In this document: one piece after another, positions 53,687-64,000 of the stretch
Numbering within the stretch: position 1 is the first letter of the stretch
Layout of the letters: each line of letters starts with the position of its first letter
Assembly: GCF_001424265.1 (NCBI RefSeq)
Contig: NZ_LMOV01000012.1
Coordinates: forward strand, 537,780-601,779
Origin: Acidovorax sp. Leaf160
GTDB taxonomy: Bacteria; Pseudomonadota; Gammaproteobacteria; Burkholderiales; Burkholderiaceae_C
Reading direction: 5' to 3'
Length of the DNA: 64,000 bases
Translations under genes and position numbers: made by a program
The notes under the pieces: model-generated
Told to the model about the DNA's origin: nothing
What the model saw: the letters and a program-made list of their open reading frames with translations, nothing else
The model's database searches: none

Positions 53687-54606
53687 CCGAATTGCTCGAC
53701 ATCCTGGCCCAGCCGGCCTTCTGGATCGCGACGCTGCGCGTGGCGACGCCGCTCGTCTTCGGCACGCTGGGCGTGCTGCTCTGCGAACGCGCGGGCGTGC
53801 TGAACCTCGGCATCGAAGGCATTCTGGTCGCAGGCGCCTTCACCGGCTGGCTCACCGTGTATGCCGGGCACGGCCTGTGGACGGGCGTGGCGGTGGCGGC
53901 ACTCACCGGGGCGGGCTTCGGTCTGCTGCACGCCTGGCTGACCGTGGGGCTGGCTCTGTCGCAGCATGTCTCGGGCCTGGGCATCACACTGCTGGCCACG
54001 GCGCTCAGCTACTACGGCTACCGCGTGGGCTTTCCGAAGGTCAACACGCCGCCCACCATCACGCCGTTCGCGCCGATGGACTGGCTGGGCGTGCCGATTC
54101 TTTCGGCACAGACACCGCTGACCCTGCTCGCCCTGCTGCTGGCGCCGTTGCTGGCCTGGGCGCTCTATCGCACGCCCCTGGGCCTGGCAGTGCGCATGGT
54201 GGGCGAGAACCCTCAGGCGGCCGAGGGTCAGGGCATCTCGGTGGCCGCAACCCGCACGGGCGCCCTCGTGGCGGGCTCGGCCCTCATGGGCGTGGCGGGC
54301 AGCTTCCTCACGCTGTCGGCGTTCAACGCGTTCTTCTTCAACATGGTCAACGGGCGCGGCTGGATCTGCGTGGCCCTGGTGGTGTTCGCCTCCTGGCGCC
54401 CCGGCAAGGCGCTGCTCGGCGCGCTGCTGTTCGCGTTCTTCGATGCGCTGCAGCTGCGCTTGCAGCAGTCGGGCGACGCGTGGCTGCCCTATCAGGTGTA
54501 CCTGATGCTGCCGTACCTGCTCTCCATCCTGGCGCTGGTGCTGGTGGCCCGCAACGCCGCCTACCCGCAGGCGCTGATGAAGCCGTATCGCAAAGGGGAG
54601 CGATAG
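53683..54606 (+). CDS. Nucleoside/nucleobase ABC transporter permease 2
   Basis: A 307-residue membrane protein with 8-9 helices and the conserved blocks GVLNLGIEGILVAGAFTGWL near 37-56 and VGENPQAAEGQGISVAATR near 168-187. It pairs with permease 1 in the importer. Start ATG 53683 overlaps the previous stop. A short gap with a gatagct motif (54608-54616) leads to a GNAT gene. Confidence 0.92.
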   Translation: MTELLDILAQPAFWIATLRVATPLVFGTLGVLLCERAGVLNLGIEGILVAGAFTGWLTVYAGHGLWTGVAVAALTGAGFGLLHAWLTVGLALSQHVSGLGITLLATALSYYGYRVGFPKVNTPPTITPFAPMDWLGVPILSAQTPLTLLALLLAPLLAWALYRTPLGLAVRMVGENPQAAEGQGISVAATRTGALVAGSALMGVAGSFLTLSAFNAFFFNMVNGRGWICVALVVFASWRPGKALLGALLFAFFDALQLRLQQSGDAWLPYQVYLMLPYLLSILALVLVARNAAYPQALMKPYRKGER

Positions 54607-54635
54607 GCTTTGATAGCTGCGGCTAGCATGGACAG

Positions 54636-55277
54636 ATGTTTCAGCCCTTGAGCGCAGGCACGCCGCCACCCCTGCCCCACCCCATCGATCCGGCCCTGCT
54701 GTGCTCGCCCCGCTTGCGCCTGCGCCAATGGACGGCAGCAGACCGCGCGCCCTTCGCCGCGCTCAATGCCGACGCAGCGGTGATGGAGCATTTCCCGGCG
54801 CCGCTGGACCATGCCCAGAGCGATGCGATGGCCGATCGCATCGAGGTGCTGATAGAGCAGCAAGGCTGGGGATTCTGGGCGGCCGAACTGCTCGAAGGCC
54901 CAGGCGGCGCGGGCACGCCAAGTGGCGCCTTCCTGGGCTTCATCGGCCTGCACCGGCCCACGGCACCGCTGCCGTTCGCGCCCTGCGTGGAGATCGGCTG
55001 GCGCATCGCCCGGCCCTTCTGGGGCCGTGGCCTGGCCACGGAGGGCGCACGTCTGGCGCTGCGGCTCGGGTTCGAGGCGCTCGGGCTGGAAGAGATCGTC
55101 GCCTTCACCGCGCAGCGCAACCGGCGGTCGCAGGCGGTGATGGCGCGCCTGGGCATGCGCGAATCGCCGGCGGAGGCGTTCGAGCACCCGTCCGTGCCCG
55201 AGGGCCATCCGGTGCGCCCGCACCTGCTCTACCGGCTCACCCGCACGGCGTGGCGTGCATCCCGGCAAGCCGCCTGA
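54636..55277 (+). CDS. GNAT N-acetyltransferase, RimJ/RimL type
   Basis: A 213-residue acetyltransferase. CSPRLRLRQWTAADRAPFAAL near 28-48 is the family opening; VEIGWRIARPFWGRGLATEGA near 121-141 is the acetyl-CoA binding motif; VAFTAQRNRRSQAVMARLGM follows. Members acetylate ribosomal protein N-termini, amino acids or antibiotics; the substrate cannot be told. Its last 41 bases overlap the end of the convergent VOC gene. Confidence 0.85.
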   Translation: MFQPLSAGTPPPLPHPIDPALLCSPRLRLRQWTAADRAPFAALNADAAVMEHFPAPLDHAQSDAMADRIEVLIEQQGWGFWAAELLEGPGGAGTPSGAFLGFIGLHRPTAPLPFAPCVEIGWRIARPFWGRGLATEGARLALRLGFEALGLEEIVAFTAQRNRRSQAVMARLGMRESPAEAFEHPSVPEGHPVRPHLLYRLTRTAWRASRQAA

Positions 55278-55686
55278 ACACCATCGGGCGCGCAGCGTCT
55301 CTACCCGGCTGCACGGGCGTGCACAGCTCCACCAGCACGCCGTCACCGTCCTCTACATACGCGATGGTCTGGCCCCAGGGCATGCGCTCCGGCGCGCGCA
55401 GCTGCCTAGCGCCGGCGGCCACTGCGCGCTCCAGGGCAGCGGGAACGTCGTCCGTCGTCAAGGCGATCTCGAAGCTGGGCGCGTCCGCACTTGCGCGCCG
55501 CGGGTTCTTGCCCAGTTGCGCCATGAGCTGGTGTGAAGAGAACGCCAGCGTGGTGGCGCCCGTCTCCAGTTCGCCGTAGTCACCGCCCTCGTGCAGGAAG
55601 CGCCGCTGCAGGCCGAAGGCGGCTTCGTAGAAGCTGATGGACCGGGCAACGTCCTCGACGTAGAGGATGGTGTAGGCGAATTGCAT
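55237..55686 (-). CDS. VOC-family (glyoxalase/bleomycin resistance) protein
   Basis: A 149-residue protein of two beta-alpha-beta-beta-beta modules: [20 protein letters not shown] near the start and [21 protein letters not shown] near 107-130. The Glu in VLVELCTP and the His in SHQLMAQL fit metal-ligand positions of the family. Start is ATG 55686; the frame stays open upstream over another gene without support. The final residues ([12 protein letters not shown]) are encoded antisense to the GNAT C-terminus. Function could be a dioxygenase-like enzyme or resistance protein; it is not known. Confidence 0.82.
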   Translation of the reverse strand: MQFAYTILYVEDVARSISFYEAAFGLQRRFLHEGGDYGELETGATTLAFSSHQLMAQLGKNPRRASADAPSFEIALTTDDVPAALERAVAAGARQLRAPERMPWGQTIAYVEDGDGVLVELCTPVQPGRDAARPMVFRRLAGMHATPCG

Positions 55687-55791
55687 GGCGGCTCGAATTC
55701 CCGAGAGGTATGGAGCGCACTGGGCGCGGGAAAGGATGCAGGATGCACTGAGCTTAACGGGCGCGCCGACATGGGTGATATACCTGCATCC

Positions 55792-56322
55792 ATGACCGGA
55801 AACCCCATCACCCTGGCTGCCGTGCAACCCGACGACGTTGCCGATTTCAAGACAGAACTGCAAAGTGCCTTTGCCGTCGCAGTGGCCGATGAATTCGGAT
55901 CGCTCCCGGATGGGCCGATCCCGTCCGACCAGACCCTGGACACGGCGATGAGTGCCCCGAACGCCGTGGCGCTGCGCATTCTCCGCGGTGGTCGGAAGGT
56001 CGGCGGTGCCGTGCTCACGATCAACGCCGACCACCACAATTCGCTCGATCTGTTCTTCGTGAAAGTGGGTGAGGAAGGCCGCGGAATCGGGCTCAGGGCC
56101 TGGCATGCGATCGAGCAGCAATATCCCGAGACCATCACCTGGCAGACACACACCCCGTACTTCGAGAAGCGCAATATCCACTTCTACGTCAACAAGTGCG
56201 GTTTCAAGATCATCGAGTTCTTCAACCGGCACCATCCAGACCCCCACCCACCGGAGGAGAATGACCTGCCCGGGGACGACGACGAAGCCTTCCAGTTCGA
56301 AAAGATCATGCGGCAGGCATGA
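55792..56322 (+). CDS. GNAT-family acetyltransferase
   Basis: A 176-residue protein. [25 protein letters not shown] and [19 protein letters not shown] form the strand pair and acetyl-CoA loop; [25 protein letters not shown] is the typical GNAT end. The acidic tail ([20 protein letters not shown]) is unusual. Start ATG 55792 was taken; ATG 55771 would add 7 residues. Divergent from the VOC gene by about 105 bp; substrate unknown. Confidence 0.82.
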   Translation: MTGNPITLAAVQPDDVADFKTELQSAFAVAVADEFGSLPDGPIPSDQTLDTAMSAPNAVALRILRGGRKVGGAVLTINADHHNSLDLFFVKVGEEGRGIGLRAWHAIEQQYPETITWQTHTPYFEKRNIHFYVNKCGFKIIEFFNRHHPDPHPPEENDLPGDDDEAFQFEKIMRQA

Positions 56323-56488
56323 GAACGTGTTGGCGGTCTCAGCTCCCAAAGCGGGGAGCGGGGGCGCAGTCCACGGCCCAGCGATGCCTTATACGGGGGC
56401 ACAATGAATCACGCTGCAAATCCGCATGGGTGTCGCGGCCTCTTGCCGATGACTTCCCGCCCCACCCCCTTTTTCTTCTTGTGACCCC

Positions 56489-57763
56489 ATGCTCGACCTG
56501 CTGATCCACGACGCCACCCTGCCCGACGGCCGCACCTGCATGTCGGTGGCGGTTCAAGGCGGCCGCATCACCGAAGTCACCGAAGGCCTGCGCGCTCCTG
56601 CGCACCAGACCGTCGATGCCGGCGGCCTGCTGCTCTCGCCACCGTTCGTCGATGCGCACTTCCACCTCGACTCCGCCCTCAGCTACGGCCAGCCGCGCGT
56701 GAACGAGAGCGGCACGCTGCTGGAAGGCATCGCACTGTGGGGCGAGCTGAAGCCCACGCTCACCCACGAAGCCATCGTGGAACGGGCGCTCAACTACTGC
56801 GACTGGGCCGTGGCGCGCGGCCTCCTGGCCATCCGCAGCCACGTGGACACCAGCGACCCCAGCCTGCTGACCGTGCGCGCCCTGCTGGACGTGAAAACCC
56901 GTGTGGCGCCCTACCTGGACCTGCAGCTGGTCGCCTTCCCGCAGGATGGCGTGCTGCGCCAGCCGGGCGGGCTGGACAGCCTCACGCGGGCGCTGGACCT
57001 GGGCGTGGAGGTGGTGGGCGGCATCCCCCATTTCGAGCGCACCATGGCGCAGGGCGCCGAGAGCGTGCGCCTGCTGTGCGAGCTGGCGGCCGAGCGCGGC
57101 CTGCGGGTGGACATGCACTGCGACGAAACGGACGACCCCCTGTCGCGCCATGTGGAGACCCTGGCCGCCGAAACCGTGCGCCTCGGCTTGCACGGCCGGG
57201 TTGCCGGATCGCACCTCACGTCGATGCACAGCATGGACAACTATTACGTCAGCAAGCTGATCCCGCTGATGGCCGAGGCGCAGCTGGGCGTGGTGGCCAA
57301 CCCGCTCATCAACATCACGCTGCAGGGCCGGCACGACACCTATCCCAAACGGCGCGGTATGACCCGCGTGCCCGAGCTGACGGCGGCCGGCCTGACGGTG
57401 GCCTTCGGCCATGACTGCGTGATGGACCCGTGGTATGGCGGCGGCAGCGCGGACCTGCTGGAATCGGCGCACATGGGCCTGCACGTGGCGCAGATGACCA
57501 GCCAGGCCGGCATGCGCCAGTGCTTCGATGCGGTGACGATCAACCCTGCCCGGCTGATGGGGCTGGAGGGCTACGGCATCGCGCCGGGCTGCCATGCCGA
57601 CCTGGTGCTGCTGCATGCGCGCAACCCGGGGGAAGCCATTCGTCTGCGGGCCGCGCGGCTGGCCGTCTGGCGGCGCGGTCGGCAGGTGGCCAGCAGCCCG
57701 GCGCCCGTTGCGCAGTTGACGCTGCCGGGCCGGCCGCCGCAGGTGGGGTTCCTCGGCAGCTGA
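56489..57763 (+). CDS. codA: Cytosine deaminase-type amidohydrolase
   Basis: A 424-residue metal-dependent hydrolase. FVDAHFHLDSAL is the HxH metal pair with CodA spacing; VDMHCDETDDP, VAGSHLTSMHSM and VAFGHDCVMDPW carry the further His/Asp ligands; INPARLMGLEGYGIAPGCHADLVLL closes the domain. CodA converts cytosine to uracil, which Upp, encoded nearby, turns into UMP. Related isocytosine or creatinine deaminases share much of this sequence, so cytosine is likely but not certain. Confidence 0.85.
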   Translation: MLDLLIHDATLPDGRTCMSVAVQGGRITEVTEGLRAPAHQTVDAGGLLLSPPFVDAHFHLDSALSYGQPRVNESGTLLEGIALWGELKPTLTHEAIVERALNYCDWAVARGLLAIRSHVDTSDPSLLTVRALLDVKTRVAPYLDLQLVAFPQDGVLRQPGGLDSLTRALDLGVEVVGGIPHFERTMAQGAESVRLLCELAAERGLRVDMHCDETDDPLSRHVETLAAETVRLGLHGRVAGSHLTSMHSMDNYYVSKLIPLMAEAQLGVVANPLINITLQGRHDTYPKRRGMTRVPELTAAGLTVAFGHDCVMDPWYGGGSADLLESAHMGLHVAQMTSQAGMRQCFDAVTINPARLMGLEGYGIAPGCHADLVLLHARNPGEAIRLRAARLAVWRRGRQVASSPAPVAQLTLPGRPPQVGFLGS

Positions 57764-57787
57764 CGCCGGTCCACCGGACCAGCCCCA

Positions 57788-57862
57788 AGTTTCAAGGGAA
57801 AATAGCCGCCAGGCCTTGGTGTACCTGGGCAGGCAGCTATCGTTTTTGATATCTTGCGCAAG
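57788..57862 (-). repeat. Degenerate copy of the dispersed palindromic element
   Basis: Read on the minus strand: ATATCAAAAACGATAGCTG, a CCAAGGC segment and CCCTTGAAAC, in the same order as the copies at 16056 and 26134. It lies between the convergent codA and YebC genes. Confidence 0.5.
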
Positions 57863-57972
57863 GCGTGCCGCCACCCTCCCACCGCCGCCGGCGCCGCCAG
57901 CGCAGGGCCAGTAAGGTCAGCAGTGGAAGCCGGCCGCGTCGCGGCAGTTGGCCAGGCCGCCCCGGGGCGTCG

Positions 57973-58692
57973 TCAACCCTTCAGGCCGACGAACATTTCC
58001 TGCACGTCGTCGTGCGCGTCGATCGCGGCGAGGAAGGTTTCCACCTCTTCGAGCGCCTCTGCGCTCAGATTCGCTGGGTCGACCGGGTTCTTGGGCTGGT
58101 AGCCCAGCTTCGCCGACAGCACGGTGAAGCCCTGGGCGGGCAGCGCGCGGCTCACCACGTCCAGGTCGGCCGGGTCGGTGATGAACAGCGTTGCGCCGTC
58201 CTGTTCACCGGGCTCGAAGTCCTGCGCGCCGGCCTCGATGGCGGCCACTTCCGCGTCTGCGCCCGCGTGGCCCGGGGTGGGCTCGGCTTCGATCAGGCCG
58301 ACATGGTTGAAGTCCCACGACACGGAGCCGGACGTACCGAGCTGCCCCTTGCGGAACAGCACGCGCATTTCGGGCGCGGTGCGGTTCACGTTGTCGGTCA
58401 GGCATTCGACCATCACAGGCACCTGGTGCGGGCCGAAGCCTTCATAGATCACGCGCTGATAGTCCACCGCGTCGGCGCCCACGCCGGACCCTTTCTTGAT
58501 GGCGCGCTCCAGCGTGTCCTTGGGCATGGAGGCCTTGCGGGCCTGTTCCACCGCCAGCCGCAGGCGCGAGTTGCCCGCCGGATCGGCCCCGCCGCGCGCG
58601 GCCACGATGATTTCCTTGACCAGCTTGCCGAACAGCTTGCCCTTGGCGTCGGCAACCTGCGCCTTGCCCTTTGCTTTCCATTGCGCACCCAT
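57973..58692 (-). CDS. YebC/PmpR-family protein (TACO1-like)
   Basis: A 239-residue protein starting at ATG 58692. The opening [20 protein letters not shown] differs a little from the standard [48 protein letters not shown] and [14 protein letters not shown] are typical. The family binds DNA in some species and assists translation at polyproline stretches in others. The frame continues upstream but without family match. Confidence 0.9.
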   Translation of the reverse strand: MGAQWKAKGKAQVADAKGKLFGKLVKEIIVAARGGADPAGNSRLRLAVEQARKASMPKDTLERAIKKGSGVGADAVDYQRVIYEGFGPHQVPVMVECLTDNVNRTAPEMRVLFRKGQLGTSGSVSWDFNHVGLIEAEPTPGHAGADAEVAAIEAGAQDFEPGEQDGATLFITDPADLDVVSRALPAQGFTVLSAKLGYQPKNPVDPANLSAEALEEVETFLAAIDAHDDVQEMFVGLKG

Positions 58693-59005
58693 GGTGGCGC
58701 CTCCTGCGAATTGGTGATGGAGGCGCCGTGCAGCGATACGCGCAGCGCCATCCGTGCGGCCTCCGCCCACCGGGCAGGAGTGCCGTTCTCTCCCTGGCGG
58801 CGAGCGCCAGAGTGCAGCCGCCGATTCTAGGCGCGCAGGCCCGGTGGCAGATGTTCCCGGGCTGGCACAGGAGGCACGTCGCGCTGCCCCGCGCCCGACC
58901 GAGCGCGGCGGCGACAGGCCTCGGCTGCGCAGATCGGAAAACAAAGCGGCTTGTCCGCCCAACCCCTCTGCGCCCCTTGCTACGTATTCCATAGCAAACA
59001 ACGGG

Positions 59006-59044
59006 GTGTTCCGCCCCTGTGCAGAAACGGAACACTTGGAACAC
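59006..59044 (+). promoter_or_regulatory. Putative upstream activating sites for the sigma-54 activator
   Basis: Three half-sites: GTGTTCC at 59006-59012, GGAACAC at 59029-59035 and GGAACAC at 59038-59044. The first is the exact reverse complement of the others. They lie about 130-170 bp before the sigma-54 promoter, the usual place for enhancer-binding proteins, and the AcoR-type gene nearby is the natural candidate. Confidence 0.6.
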
Positions 59045-59175
59045 ACCCCGGGGCTCCATATCGCAGCAACCCCGGGCCAGAACGGAGGCCCGCGCTGGCT
59101 TGGCAGAGCACCCGCAACCGCCCGGGTCAGGGAGGCGGACTGCAAAGCAGGGCGGGCCGGCAGCACAAGAGCGGC

Positions 59176-59190
59176 TGGCACGCGATTTGC
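59176..59190 (+). promoter_or_regulatory. Sigma-54 promoter of the aldehyde dehydrogenase operon
   Basis: TGGCAC-GCGAT-TTGC, a full match to the -24/-12 consensus (TGGCAC-N5-TTGC). Predicted start is about 59202, giving a 59-base leader that ends in AGGAG and ATG 59261. The remaining part of 58693-59260 contains only the upstream half-sites. Confidence 0.85.
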
Positions 59191-59260
59191 CCCTGAGTGA
59201 GTCGCCGCGCCGCACCGGCCGGTGGCACATCACGGCTATTCCAACCAGGAGACACGCACC

Positions 59261-60781
<1,521 letters not shown>

Positions 60782-60801
60782 GAGTGCGGACGCTGCGGCG
60801 G

Positions 60802-60830
60802 CCAGGGCGGCACGGCATCGGCCGCCCTGG
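60802..60830 (+). terminator. Strong intercistronic hairpin
   Basis: CCAGGGCGGC (60802-60811), loop of 9, GCCGCCCTGG (60821-60830): a perfect 10-bp stem 20 bp after the aldehyde dehydrogenase stop. It has no T-run, so it may protect the upstream mRNA or partly end transcription before the DUF779 gene. Confidence 0.5.
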
Positions 60831-60904
60831 GTTGGCCCACATTGGTACCTGGCCGGGACACGTTGCCAAAGCCACGTTGTCCCACTCAAAGATAGGAGCA
60901 CTGC

Positions 60905-61345
60905 ATGCCCTCCGAATCCGTCGCTTCGGCCCCTTTGCCTGCCGCGCGCGCTGCGCCTGCTGCGGCAACCCGTGTCTCGGCCACACGGGCGGCCGAAGCA
61001 TTGATTGAACGGCTGCGTTCGCAGCACGGCCCGCTGATGTTCCATCAGTCGGGCGGCTGTTGCGATGGCAGCGCGCCCATGTGCTTCGCGCTCGGGGAAT
61101 TCATGCTGGGCGGCTCCGATGTGCTGCTCGGCGAGATCGCCGGCACGCCCTTCTACATGAGCGAATCGCAATTCGCATACTGGGAACACACGCACCTGAT
61201 CATCGACGCCGTGCCCGGCAACGGCGGCATGTTCTCGCTGGAGCGTCCCACCGGTTTGCGCTTTTTGACCCGTTCACGGCTTTATGGCGAAGCGGAGTGG
61301 GCAGCCGTCGAGGCGCTGGGGCCGCCGCAGCGCGGACCCGGCTGA
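60905..61345 (+). CDS. DUF779 protein
   Basis: A 146-residue protein. After a variable Ala-rich N-terminus the DUF779 core has HGPLMFHQSGGCCDGSAPMC, with three Cys in a short span, then GTPFYMSESQFAYWEHTHLIIDAV and GGMFSLERPTGLRFLTRSRL. DUF779 genes usually stand next to acetaldehyde-type dehydrogenase genes, as here. Proposed roles include assisting the dehydrogenase or binding metal; the Cys cluster suggests a redox or metal site. Function unproven. Confidence 0.88.
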   Translation: MPSESVASAPLPAARAAPAAATRVSATRAAEALIERLRSQHGPLMFHQSGGCCDGSAPMCFALGEFMLGGSDVLLGEIAGTPFYMSESQFAYWEHTHLIIDAVPGNGGMFSLERPTGLRFLTRSRLYGEAEWAAVEALGPPQRGPG

Positions 61346-61434
61346 GCGCAGCGATCTGCCGCCCACTCGGGCTCGGGCCGGGCCTACACCGCCAGCAGCC
61401 GTGGCATCCTCGGGCTTTTGCCAGACTTGTGACG

Positions 61435-61830
61435 ATGCGCCATCTCCTCGGCCTGGTCGGCCTGGCCGTTGCACTGGCGGGCTGGACGGTGCTCCTGCGG
61501 CTCGCCAGCGGCGGACTGCCCTATCTCGACAAGGACGCGGGCGCCGTGATGGGCTGGCTGCTGTTCAGCCCAGGGGTGCTGTGCCTGCTGCCGCTCGCCT
61601 GCAGATGGCTGCCGCGCAATGCCGTGGTCGCCATCTGGCTCGTCGCCCTGGCGCCGGTGGCGGGTGCCGCCAACTTCCTTGCAGCGGTCTACCTCGGTGC
61701 GGCCGCGCCGGAATCGCGGCTGGTAGTCTGGGTGCTGTCCGCCTGCTGGGCCTCGCCCCTGGCCGCCCTGGCGTGGCGCGCCTGGCGCCCGCCGGTCCCG
61801 TCCCGCGGCGGTGGCCCTCCGTCTCAGTGA
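61435..61830 (+). CDS. Small membrane protein of unknown function
   Basis: A 131-residue protein with four hydrophobic helices (LVGLAVALAGWTVLL, GWLLFSPGVLCLLPLAC, VVAIWLVALAPVAGAANFLA, LVVWVLSACWASPLAALAW) and a short Arg/Pro-rich tail. No known family recognised. It begins at ATG 61435, 89 bp after the DUF779 gene, and its last 7 bases overlap the convergent activator gene. Confidence 0.6.
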   Translation: MRHLLGLVGLAVALAGWTVLLRLASGGLPYLDKDAGAVMGWLLFSPGVLCLLPLACRWLPRNAVVAIWLVALAPVAGAANFLAAVYLGAAAPESRLVVWVLSACWASPLAALAWRAWRPPVPSRGGGPPSQ

Positions 61831-63983
61831 CGCACGGCCCGCGCGTCCATCGCCCTCACGCGGCGGTAGACCGTGTTGCGGGAGACACCGAGGGCCCGCG
61901 CCACTGCGGACACGTTGCCAGCATGCACCGCCAGCGCATGGCGCAGAGCGGCATCAGCGGTGTCCTCCCACGACTGCACGGCAGCGGGTGGCACCGCCCG
62001 GAGAGTGCCGGGCCCGGCCTGTGGCGGCTCGCCGGCGGGCGGGTGGACCACGCCGCCCGGATCGAGGTGCCTCCCAGAGCCCGAGCCCGAGCCCTGCCGG
62101 GCGTCGGAAGAGGCCTGCCCCCACCCCTCGTCGTCGAACAGATCCTCCGGCAGATGGTCGATGTCGATGGCCTCGGCATCGCCCGCCATCAGCGCGGCGG
62201 TCCGAAGGGCATTGGACAGCTGGCGCAGATTGCCCGGCCAGCGGTGAGCCAGAAGGCACTGCATGGCGCGGGCCGACAGGCGCAGCGGCGTGGTCCGGGC
62301 GGGTGGCTGCCGCCCCTCCGGGTTGCCTGGCCGGGATTCGCTGCCGCGCTCCAGCGCCTGCAGCAGCCGCTGGACGATGACGAGCAGGTCGGAGCGCTCG
62401 CGCAAGGCTGGCAGGCGCACGACCAGGCCGTTCAGCCGGTAATAGAGATCGTCGCGGAACAGGCCGCGCGCCATCATCTCGCGCAAGTTGCGATGCGTGG
62501 CGCACAGCACCTGGACATCCACCGGGATCTGCCGGGTCGAGCCGAGCGGCACCACGGTGCGCTCCTGCAGCACCCGCAGCAGCCGCGCCTGCATGGCCAG
62601 CGGCATGTCGCCGATTTCATCGAGAAACAGCGTGCCCCCGTGGGCCTGCACGATCTTGCCCGGGCTACCCTTGCGCCGCGCGCCGGTGAAGGCGCCCTCC
62701 TCGTAGCCGAACAGCTCGGCTTCCATCAGGCTCTCCGGGACCGATGCACAGTTCACCGCCACGAAAGGCTGGCCGGCGCGCGGGCCGTCGTGGTGGATCG
62801 CCTGGGCCAGCAGCTCCTTGCCGGTGCCGGTTTCCCCGAGGATCATGGTCGGCACGTCGCGCCCCAGCACCCGCGTGACCCGGTCGATCACCTGGGCCAG
62901 CTGGGCATCGCCAGTGTCGAGGTAGCGCAGGCTGGAGAGCCGGCCGGCTCCTGCCGGGCGCTCGCCCGAGGGCGGCGACGGCGGCAGTCGGGACCCCTGG
63001 CCCCCTTGGGCTGCAGGCACAGGGGCCTGCCGGGAGCCGCCGGCCAACGGGGTGACCAGCCCTGCGTGGCGGGATCGGAACTCGACCTGCGCCACCACCG
63101 CCACGCCCCCGTGCAGCCACAGCGACAGGCGGTCGGGCACCGTGGCGCGGGCGTGGAGCAGCAGCGCGCTCATCGGCATGCCGAACAGTGAAGAGAAGGT
63201 ATGCGCCTGCAGCGACGTGGCCGACAGGCCCAGCTGGAACTGGCCGCTGCGGTTGGCCGCGAGGAAGCGGCCATCAGGCGTGAACGCGGCAAGGCCCTCG
63301 ACGAGGGTGCCGAGGAACTCTTCCCGCGCATGGAAGCGCAGCAGCACGGCTTCCTCGAACACCTTGCCGAACAGGTGGTTCTCCACCATCTGGGCGGACA
63401 TGCGCACCAGCGCCATGGTGTGCGGGCTGCGGCCCCGGTGGTCGCCGCTCACGTCCAGCGCGCCGATGATGTGGCCTTGCGGGTCGTGGATGGGCGCGCA
63501 GGAGCAGGTCAGGAAATGATTGGCCTGCAGGTAGTGCTCGCTGCCGTGGACCTGCAGCGCCTCGCCCAGCGCCAGCGCAGTGCCGATGGCGTTCGTGCCC
63601 TTGCTGCGCTCGGACCAGGTGGCCCCCGGCCGCAGCGCAACGCGGCTGGCGCGGCCCAGAATTTCGTCATCGCCCAGCGCGTGAAGCACCACGCCCGTGG
63701 CGTCGGTGAGCAGGACCATGCTCTGCGTGCCGGCGATCTGCGCGGACAGCGTTTCCATCACTGGCCGGGCATGAACGCACAGCGCCTCGTTGCGCGCCAC
63801 GGTCCAGGCCAGCGCATCGGGCTGCAGCGGAGCGAAGTCGGCCTCGGCGTCACGGCGCAGTCCGAAAGCGGCGGACCTTTCGTGCGCATGCTGGATCCGA
63901 AGCGCGCCGTCGTCCGCCGTCTCCAGCCAGTCGGCCGGGTGCGAAAGCGGCCTCGCAGCGCGCGTCGGGGGTGGCTGGTGCAT
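61824..63983 (-). CDS. AcoR-type sigma-54-dependent transcriptional activator
   Basis: A 719-residue enhancer-binding protein, whole within the window; ATG 63983 follows GAGGAG. The N-terminal part (60-215) is a GAF-like sensor (SKGTNAIGTALALGEALQVHG, CSCAPIHDPQGHIIGALDVSG), with a PAS-like part at about 230-290. The AAA+ domain has Walker A GETGTGKE, the GAFTGA sigma-54 contact loop and Walker B GGTLFLDEIGDM. A Fis-type helix-turn-helix at about 685-715 (AVARALGVSRNTVYRRVRAM) ends the protein. It probably activates the convergent aldehyde dehydrogenase operon through the GTGTTCC half-sites. Inserts of low complexity flank the AAA+ domain. Confidence 0.92.
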   Translation of the reverse strand: MHQPPPTRAARPLSHPADWLETADDGALRIQHAHERSAAFGLRRDAEADFAPLQPDALAWTVARNEALCVHARPVMETLSAQIAGTQSMVLLTDATGVVLHALGDDEILGRASRVALRPGATWSERSKGTNAIGTALALGEALQVHGSEHYLQANHFLTCSCAPIHDPQGHIIGALDVSGDHRGRSPHTMALVRMSAQMVENHLFGKVFEEAVLLRFHAREEFLGTLVEGLAAFTPDGRFLAANRSGQFQLGLSATSLQAHTFSSLFGMPMSALLLHARATVPDRLSLWLHGGVAVVAQVEFRSRHAGLVTPLAGGSRQAPVPAAQGGQGSRLPPSPPSGERPAGAGRLSSLRYLDTGDAQLAQVIDRVTRVLGRDVPTMILGETGTGKELLAQAIHHDGPRAGQPFVAVNCASVPESLMEAELFGYEEGAFTGARRKGSPGKIVQAHGGTLFLDEIGDMPLAMQARLLRVLQERTVVPLGSTRQIPVDVQVLCATHRNLREMMARGLFRDDLYYRLNGLVVRLPALRERSDLLVIVQRLLQALERGSESRPGNPEGRQPPARTTPLRLSARAMQCLLAHRWPGNLRQLSNALRTAALMAGDAEAIDIDHLPEDLFDDEGWGQASSDARQGSGSGSGRHLDPGGVVHPPAGEPPQAGPGTLRAVPPAAVQSWEDTADAALRHALAVHAGNVSAVARALGVSRNTVYRRVRAMDARAVRH

Positions 63984-64000
63984 GACGTCTCCTCTGCTCT

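Overview
The window is high-GC DNA from a betaproteobacterium of the family Comamonadaceae. The closest match by feel is Acidovorax/Paracidovorax: GC-rich third positions, dense short operons, and a dispersed intergenic element of the gatagct / gcgcttg / gattcggcttgaa type that I associate with this family. No database search was possible, so the genus is an inference.

Layout. Positions 1-1925 are the right-hand end of an integrative element: the C-terminus of a cytosine DNA methyltransferase, an AlpA-like DNA-binding protein and a tyrosine integrase beside an intact tRNA-Gly(CCC). Core-type genes follow: an RluA-like pseudouridine synthase and an AsmA-family protein. From 6044 to 12713 there is a histidine kinase/LuxR regulator pair. 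Divergent from it is a four-gene secretion locus: a three-repeat, Asn/Gln/Ala/Gly-rich secreted protein, a small exported protein, a CsgG-like lipoprotein with peptidoglycan-binding and DUF4384-like parts, and a Sel1-type protein. I read this as a curli-like fibre (functional amyloid) system. Next are dnaE2 without imuA/imuB, an SH3 protein, thiD, and a TPP riboswitch ahead of thiO-thiS-thiG-thiE. These are followed by a FimV-like protein, a fatty/aryl acyl-CoA cluster (3-hydroxyacyl-CoA dehydrogenase, enoyl-CoA hydratase, Crp/Fnr regulator, APH-like protein, acyl-CoA dehydrogenase).

The most coherent unusual block is 29831-47022. It holds a MocR-type regulator whose expected PLP lysine is Arg, a TonB receptor with an STN domain, a YddA/Rv1819c-type ABC transporter, a thioredoxin, an S9 peptidase with a large unfamiliar N-terminal domain, and a Cds1-like PLP cysteine desulfhydrase. 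It continues with a dedicated TonB-ExbB-ExbD-ExbD set, PepA, aminopeptidase P, and a wrecked M3 oligopeptidase whose tail has been replaced by the 3' end of the acyl-CoA dehydrogenase gene 17 kb away. Together these could import a cysteine- or disulfide-containing peptide, reduce and digest it, and release sulfide.

The right part holds an L,D-transpeptidase, a serine/threonine dehydratase-type enzyme, and a nucleobase salvage set (upp, a BMP-type ABC importer, a cytosine deaminase) with two GNATs and a VOC protein between. A YebC protein follows. Last comes an aldehyde dehydrogenase-DUF779 operon with a well-matched sigma-54 promoter, upstream half-site repeats and a convergent AcoR-type activator.
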